Source of the DNA: Symbiodinium natans
Lineage: Eukaryota; Sar; Dinophyceae; Suessiales; Symbiodiniaceae
Direction of reading: 5' to 3'
DNA length: 64,000 bases
Assembly: GCA_905221605.1 (NCBI GenBank)
Contig: CAJNDS010002334.1
Coordinates: forward strand, 1-64,000
The position numbers and the translations under genes were made by a program. Shown one piece after another: positions 29,085 through 39,206 of the stretch (positions are counted from its first letter, which is position 1; each line of letters starts with the position of its first letter). The notes under the pieces were generated by a model, which saw only the letters and a program-made list of their open reading frames with translations, did no database searches and had not been told where the DNA came from.

Positions 29085-29309
29085 CTCATCAATGGACCGG
29101 CATCGAGAGAAGAATGAATCGGTGGTCGTGGGAATATATAAATTCAGAATCACATTCCAAAGAGAACATGCGTATACAGTGAAGCAAGCAGTATTCGGAC
29201 CTCTTCTTTTTGTCCAAGTGGGGTCGAACGTGACTGTGGCTCTGGCACCTTGTAGCTGAGTAGGTCTCAGCACCTTACTGAAACGAGCCGAAGTCTGAGC
29301 TCTCCCCCT
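29085..29309 (-). repeat. Element 2 repeat B1
   Basis: 225-bp partner of B2. The last codons and the stop of pol (29275) lie inside it. Confidence 0.93.
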
Positions 29310-32300
29310 TTTTAAAGCAAACGAGGAATTCGGCAAAGTTGAAGTCGATCAAGGGTACTCCCTCAAGCAAAGGTTCATTGCCATCTTTTCTGGAAGGTCC
29401 GTCGGCAATGTTCGAGGGAGAGGGGACTCTGGAAAACCAAGGGAGGCACATTCTCTCAACCTCTAGCACAGCTTGACAAAAGAGAAGCTTGTTGGCAATC
29501 GGATGTGCAGAGCTTCCTTTGACTAGACAAGCTTTGGCTGCTTCATTGTCGGTGAAAGCCACAAGAGAAGACCCACCGAAGACGTCGCCCCACAACCAGA
29601 AACCGATGCAAACAGCAAGGAGCTCAAGAAGGAAAATGCACTTCGTCCCAAGGTCAATGCCCAACATCGTCATGTCTTCCTGCTCGGGGAACCACGAGAA
29701 GAACTGTAAAGGCAAGCCCGTAGGATCGACAATCACTCCTCCCAATCCTGCACAGGGGACGTTTTCTCCCTCTTCTAAAGACGCATCAGTGTAGAGGTAG
29801 AAGCACTCTTTCTTCGCTGCAGAAACTTGTCGTGCCGGGGCTCTTTTGAGGATGTCACAATAAGCTTTGATAGCAGCAAGGGCCTCGTCGTCGAGTTTGC
29901 CGTCCCTGGACAACATTCTAGAGTGGAACACTCGGAGGCAGGACTTGGCAAGCCTTCCGAAAACCTGGCAACCTGCGAAGGACATCCTCCCTGCGAGGTG
30001 TTTAGCTTGGCTTTGAGAAAGCTGTCGGTCTTGAGTGACCTGAAGAAGGTCCTTAATGAGCTCGGACACTCGGGCTTCAGTGTTCAGAACCTCGACCATG
30101 CCTTTGCTGAGAGGCGAAAGGTTCACAATAACCCCCAGGGCGCTAAGCTTAGCACTGAAGGAGGTGTGCTTGTCACCTTCCTTATCAAAAGCCCATCCAA
30201 GCAGGGTGAAGAAGGTTTCAGCTGCTTGGTCCGTGTTGCTCTCGAGACCTGGCTCTGAGAAGATTGGAAAATCATCGTAAAAGCAGGTCCACATCAGCCA
30301 CAATCCCTTTGCAGCAATCGCCCAGACGGCTCTGCTCATCCTGTTGAAAGAGAAGACTGACTGCGTAGCACCGAAAGGAAGAGAGATGGACCGGAAAACT
30401 TTGCACTTGCCTTTGGGATCACTGAGGGCCAAGCCAGCGTGTCTCCTTGCACAGGAAGCAATCGGGAGCTGTTTGTAAGCTGACTTCAAGTCGAAGCTTT
30501 TCGCTAGGAGCTTCGTGGGGAGGCCTGCCTTTTGTCTTAGTTGATACCACCGGCCGATGGCTGCACAGATGACATCCACATTGTGTAGCGTAATCTTTTC
30601 TTCAGCAAAGGTCGTGGCATTAATGAGCGAGGCGGACATGTCGTCGACACACCTTATCTTTCCTTTCTGCATAACCCCAAAACGGTTGGAAAGCAGCCCG
30701 GCAGCTTCAGGCGACTCTGGGTCGAAGGGGCCTGACAGCCACCCTTTTTCAGCTTCAATCACTGTCTTATCCCATGTCTCTTCGACAAGCTCTTTAGTTC
30801 CCTCTGCTCGGGCAATCGCAGCTTCACGGATTAGAGGGGTGAGCTCTTCGAGCTCGTCGAGGCTGAGATGTGGGGGAGAAAATGACTTTGGAAGATCATG
30901 GGACAGGGGGATCTTCCCTGCTAGGTCGACTCCCTGCTTGAGAATCGAGGCAACATCCTTGTCAGCAAGAGAATACTCTCGTACCATCTCTTCAAAGAGG
31001 AGGATCCTTTTGGAACGGACTACACTCGCAAAGGGCAGGTCAAAGGAGGCCTTAAGCTGTTCTTCCTGCGAGTGCAGGTCAGCTGCCTTGGATAACCACC
31101 TTCTGAAGAAGTCACTTCTTCTCTTGACTATGACATGGTGAGGCTGTGTTGCCAGGTTTAGGATGGCCTCCTCGAGCTCGTCGGGCACAACCTCAGCAAA
31201 GTTGTTCGGGAAGCCTCGTAGGGCAGCTTCTTGAACGAACTCGTGGGGTTTCCATGGAACCCCGAAAATGCACTGGCGAGCATCCACATCCCCATCTGTT
31301 GTGGGAATGATCGCCAGGAGGCGAGAGTTTGGGGGAATCAAAACATCACCTATTCGGAGGAAATGCTGAATTCTTTCCTTTGCCTGCCAAGCGATGTCTG
31401 ATAGGGGCAGGGTCACTGTGAGCTTGACCCGGTATTCTGGCATCAGCCCGGGCAACTGTCTCTGGGCTGCCGACGACCCTGCCATAGCTCGGGCTGCAAC
31501 CTCATCCATAGCAATGTCTCCTGGTACAGACTGGAGATCTAAGGGCATATCCTGGATGCCCCTCGCAAGGCAGTTTGCGTGCACCGCGGTAGCTACTGCA
31601 GTGCACAGTTTTCTGGGATAAAAACTATCACAGAAGCTTGATGTTTTGGGGGCATGACGGCCCCAGACTCCCGTGTCATGTTCATGGGAGCCATCACATA
31701 GCGAATTGATGCAGGAGAGCTCGGGCATGTTTGCGAAGGCCAGCGTCATGCGTTTCGGCCTGGATCCTCCATACATGCAGGACTGGAAGCAAGTGTAGGC
31801 GGGCTGACATAGCTCAACCACAACCTGCCAGGCTTGTGTCGACCAGAGGCCGCTCGTAGAGGAACATGCTACCGACCATGGTTTTCCAGCTTGGCTGAGG
31901 TACGCGCATATTGTGCAGGAAAGATCTTGAAGATGCGCGATCTTGCCTGCCTGGTCCGAGACGTTCGCGCTGTAGTCTTCGAAGCCGGGTTCGGCGATTG
32001 TGTTTGGGGAGTTTCCCTCGACATGAGACTTCTTAGTCGCCTGGCTTGCCGGGGCGTTGCCATTAGGGGGCGACAGCCAAACAAAAAGTAGGCGTTCGCT
32101 TTCGAAAATGGAGAAAAGTAACTTCTGTGCGCCGGGCTGAAGTAGATCAAGTTTGATCACTGGCCCTAGTCTAACTTTGTACAAAACAGAATCAATGCCG
32201 AAGCTTCCTTTGAGGCCACAATTCTTGAGGGCTGCTGTAAGGCCGGCGGAGCCAGCGAAGATCTCAAGCGCGAAAAATGTGTGTAAGCGTCTGGCCTCTG

Positions 32301-32340
32301 TGGTAGGGGAAGCGGGCTCGCTTTGCTCTGACAAAGGTAG
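29275..32340 (-). CDS. Element 2 Pol: degenerate methyltransferase-like + RT + RNase H
   Basis: The open frame begins directly after the gag UGA, in frame and without ATG (first alternative start TTG at 32334, used for numbering, 1,019 aa). Residues 20-220 align in pattern with the methyltransferase-like part of element 1: motif I LEIFAGSAGL is kept, but motif IV reads SPPNG with no Cys, and the motif VI position reads SST with no Glu, so it should not methylate. The putative dioxygenase domain of element 1 is absent. RT at about 550-740 keeps D615 and Y687-D688-D689. RNase H at about 845-985 keeps D850, E904, D929 and D978. The frame is uninterrupted, so Pol could still be active. Confidence 0.9.
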   Translation of the reverse strand, partial: LPLSEQSEPASPTTEARRLHTFFALEIFAGSAGLTAALKNCGLKGSFGIDSVLYKVRLGPVIKLDLLQPGAQKLLFSIFESERLLFVWLSPPNGNAPASQATKKSHVEGNSPNTIAEPGFEDYSANVSDQAGKIAHLQDLSCTICAYLSQAGKPWSVACSSTSGLWSTQAWQVVVELCQPAYTCFQSCMYGGSRPKRMTLAFANMPELSCINSLCDGSHEHDTGVWGRHAPKTSSFCDSFYPRKLCTAVATAVHANCLARGIQDMPLDLQSVPGDIAMDEVAARAMAGSSAAQRQLPGLMPEYRVKLTVTLPLSDIAWQAKERIQHFLRIGDVLIPPNSRLLAIIPTTDGDVDARQCIFGVPWKPHEFVQEAALRGFPNNFAEVVPDELEEAILNLATQPHHVIVKRRSDFFRRWLSKAADLHSQEEQLKASFDLPFASVVRSKRILLFEEMVREYSLADKDVASILKQGVDLAGKIPLSHDLPKSFSPPHLSLDELEELTPLIREAAIARAEGTKELVEETWDKTVIEAEKGWLSGPFDPESPEAAGLLSNRFGVMQKGKIRCVDDMSASLINATTFAEEKITLHNVDVICAAIGRWYQLRQKAGLPTKLLAKSFDLKSAYKQLPIASCARRHAGLALSDPKGKCKVFRSISLPFGATQSVFSFNRMSRAVWAIAAKGLWLMWTCFYDDFPIFSEPGLESNTDQAAETFFTLLGWAFDKEGDKHTSFSAKLSALGVIVNLSPLSKGMVEVLNTEARVSELIKDLLQVTQDRQLSQSQAKHLAGRMSFAGCQVFGRLAKSCLRVFHSRMLSRDGKLDDEALAAIKAYCDILKRAPARQVSAAKKECFYLYTDASLEEGENVPCAGLGGVIVDPTGLPLQFFSWFPEQEDMTMLGIDLGTKCIFLLELLAVCIGFWLWGDVFGGSSLVAFTDNEAAKACLVKGSSAHPIANKLLFCQAVLEVERMCLPWFSRVPSPSNIADGPSRKDGNEPLLEGVPLIDFNFAEFLVCFKKGESSDFGSFQ

Positions 32341-32343
32341 TCA
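32335..32343 (-). promoter_or_regulatory. Gag stop UGA-CUA in frame with Pol (possible readthrough)
   Basis: The minus strand reads AAC TGA CTA CCT. UGA followed by CUA is a known readthrough-prone context in animal genes and RNA viruses. Pol follows in the same frame with no ATG. Whether dinoflagellate ribosomes read through it is inferred. Confidence 0.65.
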
Positions 32344-33633
32344 GTTGGCCCCTTTCTGTGGGCATTCGTTGTACGAGTGCGCTCCGAGGCACTTGGAACA
32401 CAGGTGGAGGCCGCGGTCACAGGCACCATCTTTGCCCTTTGTGCATCCTCCAGGGAGGTTCCATGCGAAACAGAGCGGTCTGCCATCCGTGTTCTTGTAG
32501 TGGAGGCCTAAGAGCAAGCGTGGCATGTTGGGCCGTCGCTCCCAGGAGCCCTTCTGGTACTTGCCCTTGCCAGCACCCTTTCCACCTTTGCCGGGCTTGC
32601 CACCACCACCTGCGAAGCGGTCATACGGAGTCCAGCGCTGCCATGTTCCAGGTAGGTCTTTGCCCTTGCCGCCGGTGGTCCATCTGGCACCGATGTCCTT
32701 GCCCTTGCCTTTGCGTGCTTCGCCATAACTGGCCCACGGAGGGGCGTGCAGGGGCAGAAGGTTGAAGACAACTGTGTGGACGCCTGGAAGAGTGGACATG
32801 ATCTGGTCCAGGGGTCGAGCTCCTGTTCCTGGCCTGATGTCCGCACACGTGTCTGCCATGTGGACCCATGCCGCCTTGTCGGCCCTGAGGACTTGGAAGA
32901 TTTGAACTTGTTGGAAGCCTCGAACAGGCTCTTTGGTCATCTCGGCAAAGAGAAAGTCTACCCACTTCTGGTGGACCGTGAACGTGATAATATCCGCAAA
33001 TTCCAAGGCAAGACCTCTGCGTCTCATGGCTTGGTACAGCAGGAACTCCGTGTTGTTTTCCACGAAGATAGACTTGTCAGCGGCTTTGAGCTTGATGTTG
33101 CCACCCTCAACTTCCAGGGTCTTTTTTGCAGATTTGTTGCTGGAAAGCTCCTGCTCACGAGAGGGACACCGGCTTGGTGGAACGTAGCGAAGCTGCTTCG
33201 TCTCTGCTTGGTGAACCATGGCGTCGAGAAGGGCGTGCCCGGGTTCCATCGATTTGGAAATATCAAGGCCTGGATACTTCACTCGGAGGGCTTGGAGTCG
33301 CGAGCTTCGTTCTGCCAGAGGTACTGGTTTGACTGCATCACTGGTCACCTCTAAGCGGTTTTTCAAGCTGGCTGTGATGAAGACATGAGCTTCGAAAAGT
33401 AGGTTTTTGGCCGCGGCAACCACTCCGATGTTCGGCTCGGTTCCGAGCTGGTTCGTTAGGAAGAGCCTGAAGTCTTCGTCGTCGATCCTCTGACCTGGTT
33501 GTCCATGTGCGAAGCCGAACTTGTTGATGGTTGCCAGGCCAGCTGTTTTGAGTGCTTCCACGAAAGCGTCTTTGAGGCCAAGCTCGAGGGCTCTCTGACG
33601 AAATTGCGCCTCCGAGTCGAGCAGGGAAGCCAT
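32341..33633 (-). CDS. Element 2 Gag-like protein
   Basis: The start is the ATG at 33633 (MASLLDSEAQF), chosen by similarity to element 1 Gag; an in-frame ATG at 33717 exists. The N-terminal capsid-like region resembles that of element 1. A Gly/Lys-rich basic stretch (GGKPGKGGKGAGKGK) precedes the zinc motifs. Numbered from 33717 these are C416-x8-C425-x7-C433-x4-H438, then the shortened knuckle C440-x2-C443-x3-H447-x4-C452. It presumably binds RNA and forms the particle. Confidence 0.88.
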   Translation of the reverse strand: MASLLDSEAQFRQRALELGLKDAFVEALKTAGLATINKFGFAHGQPGQRIDDEDFRLFLTNQLGTEPNIGVVAAAKNLLFEAHVFITASLKNRLEVTSDAVKPVPLAERSSRLQALRVKYPGLDISKSMEPGHALLDAMVHQAETKQLRYVPPSRCPSREQELSSNKSAKKTLEVEGGNIKLKAADKSIFVENNTEFLLYQAMRRRGLALEFADIITFTVHQKWVDFLFAEMTKEPVRGFQQVQIFQVLRADKAAWVHMADTCADIRPGTGARPLDQIMSTLPGVHTVVFNLLPLHAPPWASYGEARKGKGKDIGARWTTGGKGKDLPGTWQRWTPYDRFAGGGGKPGKGGKGAGKGKYQKGSWERRPNMPRLLLGLHYKNTDGRPLCFAWNLPGGCTKGKDGACDRGLHLCSKCLGAHSYNECPQKGAN

Positions 33634-33803
33634 GGTAGACACGGGCACAATAAGGTGACACGTGAGACAAAGACGGAAGCTCGCGGCCCAACTGGCAGCG
33701 CAATCGAACAGGAGCACTCAGACGCACATGGTGAAGTCTGCTAGCGCACAGCGAGAGAGAGAGGTCGCACAGCACTGATTCGCGCCCAAATGTGGTCTGA
33801 AGC
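33634..33803 (-). other. Element 2 spacer upstream of gag
   Basis: 170 bp between the recombinase remnant and gag. It contains a short GAGA tract and no gene that I can see. Confidence 0.5.
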
Positions 33804-34479
33804 TTAGAGTGCCGCGCTGTCACGAAGCTGAGAGAGAGAGGTGTCCAGCGCACGGATCAGGTCGCTTCGCGACTTAATCGGAAAAGTGGCTGGCTCGCAT
33901 TGGCCGCAGAGTGATGCTGGGGAGAAGGATCCTGTACACGTGGCCACGAATGTGTCTGAGGCCTTCCTTCCGCATTTGAAGCGAGCAGCACCCGCGACGG
34001 CTTTGACATGCACCTTGCCTTTCGGGTGTATAAAGAAAAGACCTTCGGGCTGTTGCTGGTGTGGTTGGCCCCGATCAATCTCCTCGGAATCGTCACTGGA
34101 GGAGGAAGAAGAAGACGAGGAAGACTCGGATAGAGGAACATCGACAGCTGGTTCGGCTGGGGCTTCTTCAGGCGCGGCCGTGGGGGAGGTCATTACTGTC
34201 GGTGGACCTCTGGGATCTTCATGGACATCCACCGCCTCACGAGTCTCGCCGTCGGTCGTTCCCGGTAGTTCCTCGTCGAAGCTTATGATGTCTTCACTTG
34301 CACTGACACCTCCGAAGGGCCCGGGCTGTTTTCGGAACATTCCACTGCGTGTGGCGTCTGGATCGAAGGCCCCCAGGTGGATCTGTTTTATCATGTGTGT
34401 GAACTTTCGGAGGGGTCTAGCCTGCATTCCTCTGGCGTAGACATCGCTAGAGGAAATCGTTCCAACATGTCTCCCCATG
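33804..34479 (-). pseudogene. Tyrosine recombinase remnant (C-terminal part)
   Basis: About 225 codons. It opens at the end of the catalytic domain: GRHVGTISSSDVY retains a His and the probable Tyr nucleophile. HLGAFDPDATRSGMF follows, then an acidic Ser-rich linker and a C-terminal Cys motif comparable with element 1 (FKCGRK ... CGQC). Everything upstream, including the box I Arg and box II, is missing, because the reading frame runs into the inverted RNase H fragment at 34480. It cannot be an active recombinase. Confidence 0.87.
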
Positions 34480-34931
34480 GACGACGAGGCCCTTGCTGCT
34501 ATCAAAGCTTATTGTGACATCCTCAAAAGAGCCCCGGCACGACAAGTTTCTGCAGCGAAGAAAGAGTGCTTCTACCTCTACACTGATGCGTCTTTAGAAG
34601 AGGGAGAAAACGTCCCCTGTGCAGGATTGGGAGGAGTGATTGTCGATCCTACGGGCTTGCCTTTACAGTTCTTCTCGTGGTTCCCCGAGCAGGAAGACAT
34701 GACGATGTTGGGCATTGACCTTGGGACGAAGTGCATTTTCCTTCTTGAGCTCCTTGCTGTTTGCATCGGTTTCTGGTTGTGGGGCGACGTCTTCGGTGGG
34801 TCTTCTCTTGTGGCTTTCACCGACAATGAAGCAGCCAAAGCTTGTCTAGTCAAAGGAAGCTCTGCACATCCGATTGCCAACAAGCTTCTCTTTTGTCAAG
34901 CTGTGCTAGAGGTTGAGAGAATGTGCCTCCC
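34480..34931 (+). pseudogene. Inverted fragment of element 2 RNase H region
   Basis: 452 bp equal to the reverse complement of 29441-29892. On the plus strand it reads as the RNase H part of Pol, starting near DDEALAAIKAYCD and stopping after the region around the third catalytic Asp. It lies inside the element between the recombinase remnant and the duplicated 3' end. Confidence 0.92.
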
Positions 34932-35626
34932 ACGGTCATTTTCCATTTTCAAGATAAAACGCTTGCTCGTACCTCGCTGGCACGCTTATCTCATCAATGG
35001 ACCGGCATCGAGAGAAGAATGAATCGGTGGTCGTGGGAATATATAAATTCAGAATCACATTCCAAAGAGAGCATGCGTATACAGTGAAGCAAGCAGTATT
35101 CGGACCTCTTCTTTTTGTCCAAGTGGGGTCGAACGTGACTGTGGCTCTGGCACCTTGTAGCTGAGTAGGTCTCAGCACCTTACTGAAACGAGCCGAAGTC
35201 TGAGCTCTCCCCCTTTTTAAAGCAAACGAGGAATTCGGCAAAGTTGAAGTCGATCAAGGGTACTCCCTCAAGCAAAGGTTCATTGCCATCTTTTCTGGAA
35301 GGTCCGTCGGCAATGTTCGAGGGAGAGGGGACTCTGGAAAACCAAGGGAGGCACATTCTCTCAACCTCTAGCACAGCTTGACAAAAGAGAAGCTTGTTGG
35401 CAATCGGATGTGCAGAGCTTCCTTTGACTAGACAAGCTTTGGCTGCTTCATTGTCGGTGAAAGCCACAAGAGAAGACCCACCGAAGACGTCGCCCCACAA
35501 CCAGAAACCGATGCAAACAGCAAGGAGCTCAAGAAGGAAAATGCACTTCGTCCCAAGGTCAATGCCCAACATCGTCATGTCTTCCTGCTCGGGGAACCAC
35601 GAGAAGAACTGTAAAGGCAAGCCCGT
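34932..35626 (-). pseudogene. Duplicated 3' end of element 2 (pol tail + B1 + part of A2)
   Basis: 695 bp repeating 29027-29721 in direct orientation (offset 5905) with one difference noted (A/G near 35072). It carries the last 146 codons of Pol (35620-35180) with the end of RNase H, the whole of B1, and the first 58 bases of A2. It has replaced the 5' internal region that should hold the start of the recombinase. Confidence 0.92.
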
Positions 35627-35627
35627 T

Positions 35628-35857
35628 TGAAATTTCTTTCCTCAGATCTGCAGCTCAAGCCGAATGTTGCTCGAAGTCAAAATTTGGGAAGCTGACACGA
35701 AAGACGAACAACCTCTTCAAGAAAATGGGAACACATGCACTGTGCAACATGTCAAAAGCTGCAAAGACTGAAAGCACAGGAGATGCCTAAATGACATGAA
35801 CGGTCATTTTCCATTTTCAAGATAAAACGCTTGCTCGTACCTCGCTGGCACGCTTAT
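35628..35857 (-). repeat. Element 2 repeat A1 (5' end)
   Basis: The 230-bp 5' terminal repeat, identical by eye to A2. It ends GCTTAT against satellite ACGGTTTACC at 35858. Confidence 0.93.
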
Positions 35858-37521
35858 ACGGTTTACCAGTCTTTCAAATACTCAAGTAAGGCCTCACAAT
35901 CCCCTTCAAGGGCTCCAAAACCTCATCAGGACCTCCCAGAGCCTTTTTTCCACTTCTGCGGGCTGCCCGTTGGAAAAATCGCTGAAAAACGTGGTATCGC
36001 GCGGGTCCACATTCAGGACCGACAAACGACGAGAAACATAGGACGCATCAGAGTACCCCCCCAGTGGCAACCTGAATGGCGCCTATATGAAGAAGTACAG
36101 GCCCACCACCGACCGCTTGCCACGCAGCGGTGCATTTTTATTGTCTTATGTCGGGAGCGGTCCTCACGTCGGGCAAAATTTCGGCGAGCTTCAAAAGTGT
36201 GTCTTCTCATCAGAAATCGCACAGTTTTTGGCCTTCATTTTGAGGCCAGAAATTGGGTCCCAAAACTGGGTCTGCCTGATTCGAAACTCTTAGAGAAGAT
36301 CCCATTTCGGGCTTCGCTTTGGGGCCCAAAAATAGGACCCCAGAATGGGCCGTGAAACGTGGCAAGTGTGCTTTCAATTTTGCGGAGACACGCAAAGCAT
36401 GCACCACATGTTTGGGTCGGGCGCAAAGATAATCAGCGGTCGCTTAAGACTGTTGGCAATAGCGTTATAACGGAACAAGTATTGCACATGACAAGCTGAA
36501 TTGCAACTGCGGGGGCACTCAAACGTGTCCTACGCTTCTTGTGTCTTTCTGGGGTCGGATTTGGCTCCAAATCAATAAGTGTTGTCGAAAATCCCCTTTC
36601 CCCAATGGCAATGTTGCAACACGTTGGTCATGTCAGACCGACCTTCGGCATCCAACATTGCCATTGGGGGCTCGGGGGCACACGCAAGGGCTTGTGACCG
36701 GAGACAAGCATCCTTTTCCAGGCTCTTCAGGCTCCAAGTCCTTGCGATTTCAAGGTAGCTCTCAAGGTCGGGCTGCGCTGCTTACTGCGTTCTGCAGACC
36801 CTGCATGTAACACTGCAGCAACCTGCAGACCCTGCAGACCTGCAGCAAGCATGCGGACTCTGCAGCAAGCCTGCAGGCCCTGCAGCAGCCTGACGCAGCA
36901 AGCCTGCAGACCCCTGCAGCAAGCCTAGCTGCAAGGTCTGTAAGCTGTCGGCAAGCCTGCAGACCCTGCAGCAGCCTGCAGGCCAGCAGCGCCTGCGGGC
37001 AACCTGCAGACCCTGCCGCACGCCGCCCCTACAGACCCTACAGCAAGCCTGCAAAACCTGCTGCCTGCCTCTCCCCCAGCCTGCATGGCTTCCAGTCTTC
37101 AATTACTTGGGCATTTTCCTGCATTCACACAGAGTCCATTTCCCCTTGTAAACACAAAGGCTTGAAGGCCCCAGAGTCTGCAGGAAGCTTGAAAGCCCCT
37201 GACCTGTAGAACTGCAAATTAAAAACCAGGTGTCACATGCTCCGCGCTGTAGGAAAAGCTGGATTTTCCGCCAGTCTAATTTCATGAAAACTAGTACTAC
37301 ACGCTCCGGGCTGTGGGAAAAGCTGGATTTCGCCTCGGGTGTAATTTCATCAAAACTGGTACTACACGCTCCGCGCTGGGGAAAAACCACAGTGTACTAC
37401 ATGAATGCATAGTTTTTTCAAAACTTTAAGGTTCATGTAATGTTTCTACTTGGAATCAAGGTACTACACGCTGTTTTCCCGCATTTTTTGAGTGTAGTAC
37501 TCGTGTACAGGTCTGCTACAC
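35858..37521 (+). repeat. Satellite type II, unit U12 (remainder)
   Basis: Continuation of the unit interrupted at 28080. Total unit length is 1,683 bp. Confidence 0.95.
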
Positions 37522-39206
37522 GCGCTTTCTCAAGGGTTATACGGTTTACCAGTCTTTCAAATACTCAAGTAAGGCCTCACAATCCCCTTCAAGGGCTCCA
37601 AAACCTCATCAGGACCTCCCAGAGCCTTTTTTCCACTTCTGCGGGCTGCCCGTTGGAAAAATCGCTGAAAAACGTGGTATCGCGCGGGTCCACATTCAGG
37701 ACCGACAAACGACGAGAAACATAGGACGCATCAGAGTACCCCCCCAGTGGCAACCTGAATGGCGCCTATATGAATAAGTACAGGCCCACCACCGACCGCT
37801 TGCCACGCAGCGGTGCATTTTTATTGTCTTATGTCGGGAGCGGTCCTCACGTCGGGCAAAATTTCGGCGAGCTTCAAAAGTGTGTCTTCTCATCAGAAAT
37901 CGCACAGTTTTTGGCCTTCATTTTGAGGCCAGAAATTGGGTCCCAAAACTGGGTCTGCCTGATTCGAAACTCTTAGAGAAGATCCCATTTCGGGCTTCGC
38001 TTTGGGGCCCAAAAATAGGACCCCAGAATGGGCCGTGAAACGTGGCAAGTGTGCTTTCAATTTTGCGGAGACACGCAAAGCATGCACCACATGTTTGGGT
38101 CGGGCGCAAAGATAGTCAGCGGTCGCTTAAGACTGTTGGCAATAGCGTTATAACGGAACAAGTATTGCACATGACAAGCTGAATTGCAACTGCGGGGGCA
38201 CTCAAACGTGTCCTACGCTTCTTGTGTCTTTCTGGGGTCGGATTTGGCTCCAAATCAATAAGTGTTGTCGAAAATCCCCTTTCCCCAATGGCAATGTTGC
38301 AACACGTTGGTCATGTCAGACCGACCTTCGGCATCCAACATTGCCATTGGGGGCTCGGGGGCACACGCAAGGGCTTGTGACCGGAGACAAGCATCCTTTT
38401 CCAGGCTCTTCAGGCTCCAAGTCCTTGCGATTTCAAGGTAGCTCTCAAGGTCGGGCTGCGCTGCTTACTGCGTTCTGCAGACCCTGCATGTAACACTGCA
38501 GCAACCTGCAGACCCTGCAGACCTGCAGCAAGCATGCGGACTCTGCAGCAAGCCTGCAGGCCCTGCAGCAGCCTGACGCAGCAAGCCTGCAGACCCCTGC
38601 AGCAAGCCTACAGCTGCAGGGTCTGTAGGCTGTCGGCAAGCCTGCAGACCCTGCAGCAGCCTGCAGGCCAGCAGCGCCTGCGGGCAACCTGCAGACCCTG
38701 CCGCACGCCGCCCCTACAGACCCTACAGCAAGCCTGCAAAACCTGCTGCCTGCCTCTCCCCCAGCCTGCATGGCTTCCAGTCTTCAATTACTTGGGCATT
38801 TTCCTGCATTCACACAGAGTCCATTTCCCCTTGTAAACACAAAGGCTTGAAGGCCCCAGAGTCTGCAGGAAGCTTGAAAGCCCCTGACCTGTAGAACTGC
38901 AAATTAAAAACCAGGTGTCACATGCTCCGCGCTGTAGGAAAAGCTGGATTTTTCCGCCAGTCTAATTTCATGAAAACTAGTACTACACGCTCCGCGCTGT
39001 GGGAAAAGCTGGATTTCGCCTCGGGTGTAATTTCATCAAAACTGGTACTACACGCTCCGCGCTGGGGAAAAACCACAGTGTACTACATGAATGCATAGTT
39101 TTTTCAAAACTTTAAGGTTCATGTATGTTTCTACTTGGAATCAAGGTACTACACGCTGTTTTCCCGCATTTTTTGAGTGTAGTACTCGTGTACAGGTCTG
39201 CTACAC
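37522..39206 (+). repeat. Satellite type II, unit U13
   Basis: Complete 1,685-bp unit. Confidence 0.95.

Larger units (their letters stand above)
28081..35857 (-). mobile_element. Element 2: rearranged tyrosine-recombinase retrotransposon
   Basis: 7,777 bp, minus strand: A1 (35857-35628), a copy of the element's own 3' end (35626-34932), an inverted fragment (34931-34480), a recombinase remnant, gag, pol, B1 (29309-29085), A2 (29084-28855), a 549-bp spacer, B2 (28305-28081). Split direct repeats are intact at both ends. The satellite target is split at GGGTTAT/ACGG, and the element's own A2/B1 junction reads GCTTAT/CTCATC, so TTAT is shared by target and circle junction. Without the catalytic part of the recombinase the copy should be non-autonomous. 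The absence of repeat divergence implies it moved recently, probably using another element's recombinase. Confidence 0.92.
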
